DNA from: Devosia sp.
GTDB taxonomy: Bacteria; Pseudomonadota; Alphaproteobacteria; Rhizobiales; Devosiaceae
Assembly (NCBI RefSeq): GCF_025809055.1
Contig: NZ_CP075529.1
Span: 248,001 to 312,000, forward strand
DNA length: 64,000 nt
Reading direction: 5' to 3'
Position numbers and translations under genes: made by a program. Of the stretch, positions 15,658 to 22,967 are shown piece by piece. Within the stretch, counting starts at the first letter, position 1. Each line of letters starts with the position of its first letter. The notes below the pieces were generated by a model that searched no databases, was not told the DNA's origin, and worked only from the letters and a program-made list of their open reading frames with translations.

Positions 15658-17442
15658 TTAGTGCGCGATCATTTCTTCGACGATCTCGTCGGCGCTGAGC
15701 GCGGACGGGTAGTAGGTCGGCCAGTTGGTCAATTCGTCCAGGAGGGCAGCGCGATCATTGCCCCAGTAGAGGTGATAGTGGCCTGCCTCCTGCGGTGCGA
15801 TGGCGTGGTCGCTGAACTGAATGAACTTTGGAGCCGCCTCGTCACCCCCGGTCTTGGCAAAGATGAAGCGAACGCCGCGATTGCCCTTTTCGTAAGTCAG
15901 CACTTCATAGCCGTCATAGGCATATTGGGCCGCGGCAGGTTCACCTGTACCGAAGAAGGTGACGGTATCGCCTTCGATGGTGATCCGGTTGACGTCCGTC
16001 TTGTAGCCAACATCGTAATAGGCGGTGTACTCCTCGGCCGTCATCGTGCCAGCCTCGGCCTTGTGTTCCATCACCGGGGCGAGTGTGCCTTCGAGCAGCA
16101 GCGGATAGACCGACTGCCAATCACCCTCCCAGTCGGAAAGGGTCCGGTCCGCAATCTGGCTGTCCTCGAAGTAGCCCTGATAAACCTTGTCGTCGTGATC
16201 GTGGCCGTGCCCTGCGTGGTCATGGTCGTGATCTTCGCCATTGTCGTGATCCGCACCTGAGCCTCCAACGGCGACAAGGTTGAACGGCTTGCCCTCGACG
16301 GCGATCTCGCCGTCCTCGACAAAGCTCTCGGCATCGATGACATGCAGCTTTCCGGCCAGCGGGTCGCTGACATAGATGTGGTCGCCGGCGACGGCGACGC
16401 GCGGACGCGGATCGCTCCAGTGACCGTCCATGGAATAGGGCTCTGTCAGGGCGAGCGAGTTGGTGATCTCCCCGGCAATGACGTCAAGCTGGTGAAGCTG
16501 GCCATCTTCAGTGAACACATAGGCAAAGCGGGGCCGCACGGGGTCAACCACGAAGTGGACGCGGCGGGTCGGCAGGTCGACGAGGCGATAGGGTTCGTCG
16601 GCCTCCGGTTCAATGAGCGAAACCGTGTCCGCGTCCCAATTGCCTAGGAAATACTGCAGGCCCCGGCCACCGATAATGGTCGAAACGCGACCTTCGCCCA
16701 AGCCTTCCTGGAACGGCAGCAGTTCGGCGTGCGGCTGGCCGCCCACTTCGGAGATCACCAGAATGCCGCCCTCGCAGCCGCCGATGACGCCCAGATTGCC
16801 CGAGAAGGCTTCGCCGTGGAGGCCAACGCATTCGACCACGTCACCGACCGGATTGCCTTCGGCATCGACGATCTGCACGCCTGCGACTGAGCCATCACCC
16901 TCGGGGTTCCAGACGGAAACCACCGAATAGTCATGGTAAGGCACAACGACGCCATGATGCGGCGCATTGGCCTTGACCTCGGTGAACTCGGCGTGGCTTT
17001 CGAGCGCGTCCCTTTCGCTGAAGACGCGGGCGATGCCCTCGCCATCGAAGAAGGCGGCGAAATGGCCGTCATGTTCGACGAAATGCGAGGGGCTCTGGCC
17101 TTCGACCGCAAACCCGGGCAGACCCGGTTCGGACACCGAAATATCGGCATGGTCGCCGTGGTCATCGAGGCGGATGCCGCTCGAAATGGCGGTCACCGTG
17201 TTAGCGGCGCCCTGCACGGCATAGACAGTGGCGCCGCTCTCGCTGCGATAAAGGCTTGCCGGACCCGCGATGTCGAAGTGGGTCAGTTCCTCATTGGTGA
17301 GCGCGTCAAAGACATGCACGATCGGTTCGGCATGGTCGGAAACGAAGAGGCGCCAGGCGGTGACACCTTCCTCGGCCAGTGCGGTACCGCCGAGCCCTGC
17401 ACTCAGCGCCAGGGCGGAAACACCCAAAGCCAGTTTTTTCAT
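15658..17442 (-). CDS. AztD-like zinc chaperone fused to a ZinT domain
   Basis: A 594-residue exported protein with signal peptide 'LALGVSALALSAGLGGTALA'. Residues ~22-395 resemble the AztD periplasmic zinc metallochaperone, a beta-propeller ('WRLFVSDHAEPIVHVFDALT', 'PHHGVVVPYHDYSVVSVWNP'). Residues ~396-418 are a His/Asp-rich linker ('DHDHDHAGHGHDHDD'). Residues ~419-594 form a ZinT domain: 'VYQGYFEDSQIADRTLSDWE' at its start and the ZinT metal ligands in 'DHAIAPQEAGHYHLYWG'. AztD normally passes zinc to the AztC binding protein and ZinT sequesters zinc for ZnuA, so the fusion joins two zinc-handling modules. No zinc ABC transporter is adjacent. ATG at 17442 follows GGAGAAAAGC. Confidence 0.85.
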   Translation of the reverse strand: MKKLALGVSALALSAGLGGTALAEEGVTAWRLFVSDHAEPIVHVFDALTNEELTHFDIAGPASLYRSESGATVYAVQGAANTVTAISSGIRLDDHGDHADISVSEPGLPGFAVEGQSPSHFVEHDGHFAAFFDGEGIARVFSERDALESHAEFTEVKANAPHHGVVVPYHDYSVVSVWNPEGDGSVAGVQIVDAEGNPVGDVVECVGLHGEAFSGNLGVIGGCEGGILVISEVGGQPHAELLPFQEGLGEGRVSTIIGGRGLQYFLGNWDADTVSLIEPEADEPYRLVDLPTRRVHFVVDPVRPRFAYVFTEDGQLHQLDVIAGEITNSLALTEPYSMDGHWSDPRPRVAVAGDHIYVSDPLAGKLHVIDAESFVEDGEIAVEGKPFNLVAVGGSGADHDNGEDHDHDHAGHGHDHDDKVYQGYFEDSQIADRTLSDWEGDWQSVYPLLLEGTLAPVMEHKAEAGTMTAEEYTAYYDVGYKTDVNRITIEGDTVTFFGTGEPAAAQYAYDGYEVLTYEKGNRGVRFIFAKTGGDEAAPKFIQFSDHAIAPQEAGHYHLYWGNDRAALLDELTNWPTYYPSALSADEIVEEMIAH

Positions 17443-17641
17443 TGCTTTTCTCCAGTTGGATAGGGGGGACGACGCACCCCGCGCCGTCAGGGGACGCTCA
17501 CCCGGCCGCAATGGCTTGGGTGATCGTGGAAACATTGCTGCGCATCATCTCGACATCGGTCGGCGCCGGGGCACCGGGCTCGGACAGCGCGTCTGAACAG
17601 CACGCGGCGCCCAAATCTGGCCCGCGCGAAACCCAAAACAA

Positions 17642-17653
17642 ATGATATAACAG
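17642..17653. promoter_or_regulatory. Weak Zur-box-like motif
   Basis: ATGATATAACAG, in AT-rich sequence 200 bp upstream of the zinc fusion start, matches ten of twelve positions of the short alphaproteobacterial Zur core ATGTTATAACAT. The surrounding AT-rich patch is also the best promoter candidate for the fusion gene on the minus strand. Confidence 0.3.
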
Positions 17654-17842
17654 AACAGACTTGGGCCAGCTTTGGGCGCGATACATGGCAAAGTCCGGTC
17701 AAGCGGTGCTATGCGCCGCGCGCGGCGCGAGGGTGGAAATAACGTCGCCCGGCCCGCAAGGATCGAGATGGCATAGGCGGCGCCGGTCAGAGACTGTCTC
17801 GCTTGCAGCCTGCAAGGCGATCCAGAATCCGGCTCGAAAGTT

Positions 17843-17860
17843 GTGACGTTATTACATTAC
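17843..17860. promoter_or_regulatory. Zur-box-like 18-bp dyad
   Basis: GTGACGTTATTACATTAC fits the dyad GTnAtGTnATnACaTnAC with one mismatch and differs from the Agrobacterium-type Zur box, as I recall it, mainly in the first bases. It lies 400 bp upstream of the AztD-ZinT gene. Confidence 0.5.
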
Positions 17861-18059
17861 GTTTTGTCGCTGGCAAGACCGGAATTGATGTGAACAGCGC
17901 GTGGCTCTCGCGCCGAACCAACACCAGGTTTGAACCCTGCTGCTCGCTGCCGGGGTGCTTGTTCCGAGCTTCTTCGCCCCGGCGGCCGAAGTATGGGCAA
18001 GACCAGCCACTATCAAAAGTCGCTGGAAAGCTTGCTGCGGACGCCCAGGCCTGGCGGCC

Positions 18060-18560
18060 CTAGCCGTGGAGATATCGGCGCATGCAATAGAGCAGCGTTG
18101 CCCGCTCTTCGTTCTCGCGAATGTTGACGACGCGTCCGAAGAGAACCCGGTGGGTTGCCTCATCGACCGCATTGGTCAGTTCGCATTCGAAATTGACCGA
18201 TGCATTGGCGAGCAGAGGAGCGCCGGTGAGGCCCGTTCCCCATTCGCCATGCGCGAAGCGGTCCGTGCTCGATATCTTGCCACCGAACACGTCTGAGATC
18301 TCTTCCTGGCCGGGCATCAGGGTGTTGACGCAGAAATGGCGGGCCCCGTCGAAGGCCGGGAATGAGGAACTCGACCGGTTGATGCAGACGAGCAGTGTCG
18401 CCGGGGAGTCGCTGACGCTGCAAACCGCCGAGGCGGTAAAGCCATAGCGCTTGCCATCCGAAAGCGTGGTGACGACACTCACGGCCGAGCCGAGCCGCGA
18501 CATGCCATTGCGATAGGTGGCCTTGTCGACGATGTCGAAACGATGGTTCAGCATGGTCAT
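18060..18560 (-). CDS. Flavin reductase family protein (FMN-dependent NAD(P)H reductase domain)
   Basis: A 166-residue flavin reductase-like protein. 'TYRNGMSRLGSAVSVVTTLS' leads into 'YGFTASAVCSVSDSPATLLV', the FMN-binding part, followed by 'FCVNTLMPGQEEISDVF' and a final 'HRVLFGRVVNI'. Such proteins use NAD(P)H to supply FMNH2 or FADH2 to flavin-dependent monooxygenases. It lies 167 bp after mesD on the same strand, with no clear terminator between, so it may deliver reduced flavin to the oxygen-requiring MesX/MesD step; this is inference. ATG at 18560 is used; a methionine two codons later is possible. Confidence 0.85.
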   Translation of the reverse strand: MTMLNHRFDIVDKATYRNGMSRLGSAVSVVTTLSDGKRYGFTASAVCSVSDSPATLLVCINRSSSSFPAFDGARHFCVNTLMPGQEEISDVFGGKISSTDRFAHGEWGTGLTGAPLLANASVNFECELTNAVDEATHRVLFGRVVNIRENEERATLLYCMRRYLHG

Positions 18561-18727
18561 GGCGGTCTCTCGAAAACTTGCAGGATGGACGAGGCCGAAG
18601 CCTTGCCACATCCAGCGATGGTAATTGGGCGCAGCAAGGCACCCGGCGGCCGCGGACGACCGTCGTTAGATTGCAGAAGGTGAAATCTAGTATTCCCCGC
18701 CGTGCCCATGGGGCAGGGCGGTGGGCA

Positions 18728-19756
18728 TCATCCCATGAGTTCTTTGCGCACGATTGCCGCGCCGGCGCTCAGGGCATTGAGCTTGCCGGTGGCTACCTTG
18801 CGTGACAGCGGCGCCATGCCGCAATTGGTTGCCGGATAGAGATTGGCCGCATCGACGAACTGCAACGCTTTGCGCAGCGTATCGGCCACTTGTTCGGGCG
18901 TCTCGACGGTGTTGGTGGCCACATCGATGGCGCCGACCATGACCTTCTTGCCGCGAATGAGCTCGATCAGGTCCATGGGGACATGCGAGTTCTGGCATTC
19001 GAGCGAGACCATGCCGATGCTCGACTTCTGCAGCTTGGGGAAGGTGTTTTCATACTGGCGCCACTCTGCCCCCAGCGTGTTCTTCCAATCCGTATTGGCC
19101 TTGATGCCGTAGCCGTAGCAGATGTGCACGGCGGTCTGACACTTGAGACCCTCGGCCGCACGCTCCAGCGTGGCGATGCCCCAGTCATTCACTTCATCGA
19201 AGAACACGTTGAAGGCTGGCTCATCGAACTGGATGATGTCGACGCCTGCGGCTTCGAGTTCCCTGGCTTCCTCGTTGAGGATTTTTGCAAACTCCCAGGC
19301 CAGTTTTTCGCGGCTTTTGTAGTGCGCGTCATAGAGCGTATCGATCATCGTCATCGGGCCAGGCAGGGCCCATTTGATGGGCTGGCTGGTCTGCTTGCGC
19401 AGGAATTTTGCATCTTCGACAAAGACCGGCCGCGGACGCGACACGGCGCCGACGACCGTGGGCACGCTTGCATCGTAGCGATTGCGAATGCGGACCGTTT
19501 CGCGCTTCTCGAAGTCGACGCCATCGAGATGCTCAATGAAAGTGGTGACGAAGTGCTGGCGCGTCTGCTCGCCGTCGCTGACGATATCGATGCCCGCTTG
19601 GCTTTGATCGGCGAGGGTCACACGCAGGGCATCCTGCTTGCCCTCGATCAGTTCATCGCCCTCCAGTTTCCAGGGGGACCAGAGTTTTTCCGGTTGCGCC
19701 AACCAGGAGGGTTTGGGCAGGCTGCCGGCGGTTGAGGTGGGAAGCAACTTGTTCAA
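18728..19756 (-). CDS. mesD: Core methionine synthase of the MesD type (folate-independent)
   Basis: A 342-residue protein related to the C-terminal catalytic half of MetE. It starts with 'LLPTSTAGSLPKPSWLA' and keeps zinc/homocysteine-site residues: His and Cys in 'AVHICYGYG', Glu in 'SLECQNSH', and Cys in 'ATNCGMAPL'. It lacks the folate-binding N-terminal half of MetE (full MetE is ~750 residues). MesD proteins make methionine from homocysteine without methyl-folate or cobalamin and require a DUF1852 protein and oxygen; the methyl donor is unknown. The DUF1852 gene lies directly upstream. Start taken as TTG at 19756, after AAGGT; a longer start at 19810 would overlap mesX. Confidence 0.85.
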   Translation of the reverse strand: MNKLLPTSTAGSLPKPSWLAQPEKLWSPWKLEGDELIEGKQDALRVTLADQSQAGIDIVSDGEQTRQHFVTTFIEHLDGVDFEKRETVRIRNRYDASVPTVVGAVSRPRPVFVEDAKFLRKQTSQPIKWALPGPMTMIDTLYDAHYKSREKLAWEFAKILNEEARELEAAGVDIIQFDEPAFNVFFDEVNDWGIATLERAAEGLKCQTAVHICYGYGIKANTDWKNTLGAEWRQYENTFPKLQKSSIGMVSLECQNSHVPMDLIELIRGKKVMVGAIDVATNTVETPEQVADTLRKALQFVDAANLYPATNCGMAPLSRKVATGKLNALSAGAAIVRKELMG

Positions 19757-19785
19757 GATGGTATGACCTTGTCTGTCTGTGTCGA

Positions 19786-20763
19786 TCAGGCGGCGCAGCT
19801 CGCCGACCACTGCTCAAGAATGGCCTTGTGCGGCTTGATGAAATGCTCTTCGGCAAACTTGCCCTGCTCGACCCCCAGCCGGCTGCGCTCTTCGCGGTCG
19901 TAGACGATGCGGGTGGTCGAAAAGTCCTGGTGCTTGAGGTTGGGCTGGTAGATCGCCCCGGCAACGGAATTGGCGTTGTAGATTTCGGGACGATAGATTC
20001 GCTGAAATGTCTCCATCGTGCTGATCGTACTGATCAATTCGAGATTGGTGTAGTCGCCCAGAAGGTCGCCCGCGAAATAAAAGGCCAGTGGCGCAACGCT
20101 GCCTTCGGGCATGAAGAAGCGCACTTTTAGACCCATCTTGCCGAAATACTGGTCCGTCGACGAGGGCTCGTCCTGCAGATATTCGGTGCCCATGATCGGG
20201 TGATGGTTTTCTGCACGGCGATAGGTTCTGCTGCTCGAGGCGCTGATGCAGATGACCGGCGTCTTGCCGAAATGCGACGTGAAAGCGCTTGAGTTCAGGA
20301 AAGCCTTGAAGAGGTTTCCATGCAGATCCCCAAACCCCTGGGGGATGCTGAACTTGGGCTGGTCCCTGTTGTGCTCGGGCAGTACGACGCTGAAATCGTA
20401 GTCGCGCACATAAGACGAGAAATTGTTTCCCACGATGCCGTCGGTGCGCAGGTTCGTCACCCGGTCGAGGACGCTGGTCTTGAGCATTTCGATCAGGGGG
20501 AAGGTGACGGTTTCTGCGCCAAAGCCGATCTCGACGGAAATGATCTCGAGGCCAACGCCATAGCGGTCGCCCCTGGGATTATCCCAATGCGCCAGCGCAT
20601 TGAACCGGTTGTCGATCATCCGCAGGGCGTTGCGCAGATTTTCCTGACGGTGCTCGCCCCGGGCCAGATTGGCGAAGTTGGTGGTGAGCCGCGTATTTTC
20701 GGCCGGGCGATAGTTCTCGTCGAACAGGACGCTCTTGATGGCAAAATTGAGTTGGCTGGTCAT
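19786..20763 (-). CDS. mesX: DUF1852 protein, MesX-type partner of MesD
   Basis: A 325-residue protein recognised as DUF1852. It contains 'FAIKSVLFDENYRPAENTRL', 'TNFANLARGEHRQENLRNAL', 'RMIDNRFNALAHWDNPRGDR' and the C-terminal 'IYNANSVAGAIYQPNLKHQD'. DUF1852 (MesX) is required for MesD activity and occurs in aerobic bacteria. Its chemistry is undefined, but the oxygen requirement of the pair suggests an oxidative role in producing or transferring the methyl group. The gene is first in the operon, 29 bp before mesD, and about 150 bp downstream of a cobalamin riboswitch. ATG at 20763 gives the usual N-terminus; its ribosome-binding site is weak. Confidence 0.9.
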   Translation of the reverse strand: MTSQLNFAIKSVLFDENYRPAENTRLTTNFANLARGEHRQENLRNALRMIDNRFNALAHWDNPRGDRYGVGLEIISVEIGFGAETVTFPLIEMLKTSVLDRVTNLRTDGIVGNNFSSYVRDYDFSVVLPEHNRDQPKFSIPQGFGDLHGNLFKAFLNSSAFTSHFGKTPVICISASSSRTYRRAENHHPIMGTEYLQDEPSSTDQYFGKMGLKVRFFMPEGSVAPLAFYFAGDLLGDYTNLELISTISTMETFQRIYRPEIYNANSVAGAIYQPNLKHQDFSTTRIVYDREERSRLGVEQGKFAEEHFIKPHKAILEQWSASCAA

Positions 20764-20914
20764 GCTCTGGTGCCCCAAGCGGCTTGAATTTCAGTCTGGG
20801 ACGCAATGGCCCCAATGAGTTGGGACGGGTCGGCGGACGCATAGCAGAGCAAGCCGGAAAACGGCTTCTGCTGCGACACACCGGGACACCCCGCCCGTGG
20901 ACGTTATCGTGCCT

Positions 20915-21103
20915 CAGGCAGGTCTCCTGACTCACGGGTCACCGCCTCGATCCGTCTTCCCGGGGGCCTCCCAGTGACATTGTGGACGTCGGCTCGCCGC
21001 TTACAGTTGCGGGGGCAGCGTCGGCTTTTCCGGCAGTTCCGGAGCACCGACTTCCCTCTTAGCCCCGGCACGCTGCATGCACCGACCGGGGAACCTTGGC
21101 AGG
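20915..21103 (-). ncRNA. Cobalamin riboswitch
   Basis: On the minus strand the conserved B12-box region reads CCCGCAACTGTAAGCGGCGA (complement of about 20992-21011). It is preceded by GAAGTCGGTG-type sequence and closed by a 3' element GTCAGGAGACCTGCC at ~20917-20931 that pairs with a 5' AGGTTCCCC/GCC segment near 21091-21100. These are the hallmarks of the cobalamin riboswitch. It lies in the leader of mesX, so B12 should switch off the B12-independent methionine route. Confidence 0.92.
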
Positions 21104-21140
21104 TGGACATTCCCGCAAAAGGTGGATCGTGTCAACTGGA

Positions 21141-21160
21141 ATATAAAGATATCTTTATAT
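21141..21160. promoter_or_regulatory. Perfect 20-bp palindrome, candidate SahR-type operator
   Basis: ATATAAAGATATCTTTATAT is a perfect inverted repeat immediately upstream of the riboswitch. TTGACA on the minus strand (21130-21135) lies between the palindrome and the riboswitch and could be a -35 element. The palindrome resembles motifs I recall for SahR, an ArsR-family regulator that senses S-adenosylhomocysteine and controls methionine genes. Confidence 0.5.
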
Positions 21161-21380
21161 CATGATATAATGGCCAAAATGAGCGAAGGCATGGCCCTCC
21201 AAGGAGCCGATCCCTTGATCGCCATGTTTGCTACTGCTGACGTCGGATTTGATCTCGGCATTCGCCGGGCGCACGACCCACAAATGGAAACACGCGCTTG
21301 GCCGGTCGAACGGAGCCTTGAGCCATCCCCCGGATGGATGCCCGGAGGAACACCGCTAGCGCTTTGGCCGGATGACCGAA

Positions 21381-22151
21381 CTAGGTATTGGCCCAGCCTG
21401 CATCCACGAGAAACTGCTGCCCGGAGATCATTTTGCTGTCCTCGGCGGCGAGGAACAAAGCCATGCGGGCAATGTCGTCCGGATAGACCCGGCCGGTCAG
21501 CGGCTGGCTCTGGTCGATGAGGCGTTCCGCAGCCTGATCAATCCATTCGGCCAACTGTCGCTCGGTCATCACCCAGCCGGGAACCAGCGTATTCACGCGG
21601 ATGCCGTGGCCGCCCAGTTCGCGCGCCATGGAACGGGTGAGGCCATGCATCGCCGCCTTCGCCGTCTCATATACGGGCAGGCGCGGCACCATGATCATCC
21701 AGCTGATCGAGCCCATATTGATGATGGAACCGCGCCCGGCTCCTATCATGCCGGGTGCGACCGCCTGCGTGGCGAAGAAACCGTGCTTGAGATTGGTGGC
21801 CATGTGCTGGTCCCAATCCTCAGGCGTCACTGCATTCCAGTCGTGCCGGTCGTCGTGGGCCGCGTTATTGACGAGGACCAGGGCGTCGCCATGTTCTTCC
21901 GCGAACGCAGCAATGGCGTCCTGATAGGCGGCGATGTCGCGAATATCGCAGGGCCTGAATGCAACGGTCTGGCCTGTTGCGGTCAGTTCTGCGGCAAGGT
22001 TTTCTCCGGCTTCGGCCTGAATATCGACAAAGCCAACCCTGGCGCCCTGAGCTGCAAAATTGCGCACCAGCGCCGCGCCAATCCCCGAGGCGCCCCCGGA
22101 GATGATGACCGGGGTGTCGCGCAGGCTGGGATAGGAAGCGTAAGAACTCAT
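21381..22151 (-). CDS. SDR family NAD(P)-dependent oxidoreductase
   Basis: A 256-residue short-chain dehydrogenase. The cofactor motif is 'ISGGASGIGAALVRNF' near residue 18, 'NNAAHDDRHDW' is the structural NNAG-like segment, and the catalytic Ser is in 'NMGSISWMI' with Tyr and Lys in 'YETAK'. The acidic residue after strand 2 ('VGFVDIQ') favours NAD. Relatives include aldose 1-dehydrogenases and other polyol/sugar SDRs. It is six bases downstream of the GntR-family regulator and shares its promoter; together with the divergent aldehyde dehydrogenase it suggests stepwise oxidation of an imported sugar or alcohol. Confidence 0.88.
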   Translation of the reverse strand: MSSYASYPSLRDTPVIISGGASGIGAALVRNFAAQGARVGFVDIQAEAGENLAAELTATGQTVAFRPCDIRDIAAYQDAIAAFAEEHGDALVLVNNAAHDDRHDWNAVTPEDWDQHMATNLKHGFFATQAVAPGMIGAGRGSIINMGSISWMIMVPRLPVYETAKAAMHGLTRSMARELGGHGIRVNTLVPGWVMTERQLAEWIDQAAERLIDQSQPLTGRVYPDDIARMALFLAAEDSKMISGQQFLVDAGWANT

Positions 22152-22157
22152 GGCCGT

Positions 22158-22841
22158 CTAGACGAACAGGCTTGCATGCTTGGTTTCAAGGGTAGGCAGC
22201 TGATCGAGTATGCTGCCCAGATGCGTGGCCATGGCCGCCTTGGCACCCTCGACGTCGCGCGCGTCGATCGCGGCCATGATGGCGCGATGTTCCCTGACCC
22301 GGCGGGCCATGTCCGCCTCGTTCTGCAGTGTGAGATTGCACACACGGTCCATGTGCGACTTCATGTCGGCAATGGCGATCCATGCAATCCCCACCCCGGC
22401 GCCCTTGGCGATGGCAATGTGGTAGGCCTCGTCATGCTCGCGAAACCCGGCGTGGTCGAGCTTGGCTGCATCCTCTTCCTGCTGCGCCATCAGTGTTTCG
22501 ATGCGCTTGCGCTCCCAGGGGTCAAAATTCTGCGCCGCCCGCTCGACGACTGAAATCTCCACCGATTGCCGGACGAACAGAGCCTCTGTCATTTCCCGGG
22601 CCGAAATCCGGGCGACGACCGTGCCTCTATGCGGACGAATCTCGATCAGCCGCGAATTGGCCAGGCGAATCATGGCTTCGCGCACGGGCTGGCGGGAGAC
22701 GCCGAGCCGCGTCGCTATATCCTGCTCGGACAGCCGCATGCCGGGCAGCATGTCGAGTTCGACTATGGCGCGCCGGAGATCTTTTTCGATCGATGCAGCG
22801 GCGCTCTCAGCCGTCTCAGCCACCGGAAAATCGAGGGTCAT
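22158..22841 (-). CDS. GntR family (FadR/FCD subfamily) transcriptional regulator
   Basis: A 227-residue regulator. The N-terminal winged helix (about residues 15-80) has 'LSEQDIATRLGVSRQPVREA' and 'LANSRLIEIRPHRGTVVAR'. The C-terminal all-helical FCD effector domain carries candidate metal-binding residues in 'FREHDEAYHIAIAKGAG' and 'RVREHRAIMAAI'. FCD regulators usually bind small organic acids. ATG at 22841 is used; GGAG is 11 bases upstream, somewhat far, so an earlier start near 22862 is possible. It is co-transcribed with the SDR and divergent from the aldehyde dehydrogenase and sugar transporter genes, its likely targets. Confidence 0.9.
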   Translation of the reverse strand: MTLDFPVAETAESAAASIEKDLRRAIVELDMLPGMRLSEQDIATRLGVSRQPVREAMIRLANSRLIEIRPHRGTVVARISAREMTEALFVRQSVEISVVERAAQNFDPWERKRIETLMAQQEEDAAKLDHAGFREHDEAYHIAIAKGAGVGIAWIAIADMKSHMDRVCNLTLQNEADMARRVREHRAIMAAIDARDVEGAKAAMATHLGSILDQLPTLETKHASLFV

Positions 22842-22882
22842 ATGACAACACACTCCGCCCATTGACATCCAAAAGCAGGATG

Positions 22883-22908
22883 CCATACGGTACCATACAA
22901 TTCCATAC
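22883..22908. promoter_or_regulatory. Phased CCATAC direct repeats, candidate GntR operator
   Basis: CCATAC occurs at 22883-22888, 22893-22898 and 22903-22908, exactly 10 bp apart (about one helical turn). The first two copies flank the palindrome GGTACC. The block lies 42 bp upstream of the regulator's start and 60 bp upstream of the aldehyde dehydrogenase start, in the shared divergent promoter region. Confidence 0.5.
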
Positions 22909-22967
22909 AGGTCGTAAATGCAACGGCCGGATCGATCAGGAGGGGCGGGCTTGGGCCCACCGATGCA

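Larger units (their letters stand above)
17443..18059. other. 617-bp intergenic region without a convincing gene
   Basis: This is the promoter side of the zinc fusion gene and the 3' side of the flavin reductase gene. Short open frames exist in several phases but none has a ribosome-binding site or recognisable product. It holds two Zur-like motifs (17642-17653 and 17843-17860). The distance from the stronger motif to the fusion gene (~400 bp) hints that a gene may once have stood here. Confidence 0.5.
20764..21380. other. 617-bp intergenic region holding riboswitch and palindrome
   Basis: Between the mesX start and the SDR stop: 20764-20914 is the remainder of the mesX leader, 20915-21103 the cobalamin riboswitch and 21141-21160 the palindrome. 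21161-21380 holds no gene that I can support; an open plus-strand frame there lacks a ribosome-binding site and family features. Confidence 0.6.

Noticed and set aside
17443..18059. A possible small or degraded gene in the gap upstream of the zinc protein
   Set aside because: Short frames on both strands lack ribosome-binding sites, and none resembles a known product; kept only as an annotated empty region.
20915..21103. Reading the B12-like motif as a plus-strand riboswitch
   Set aside because: The conserved box and the order of elements fit only the minus strand, in front of mesX.
21372..22553. A 393-codon plus-strand frame across the SDR and GntR genes
   Set aside because: It spans two well-supported minus-strand genes and shows no domain.
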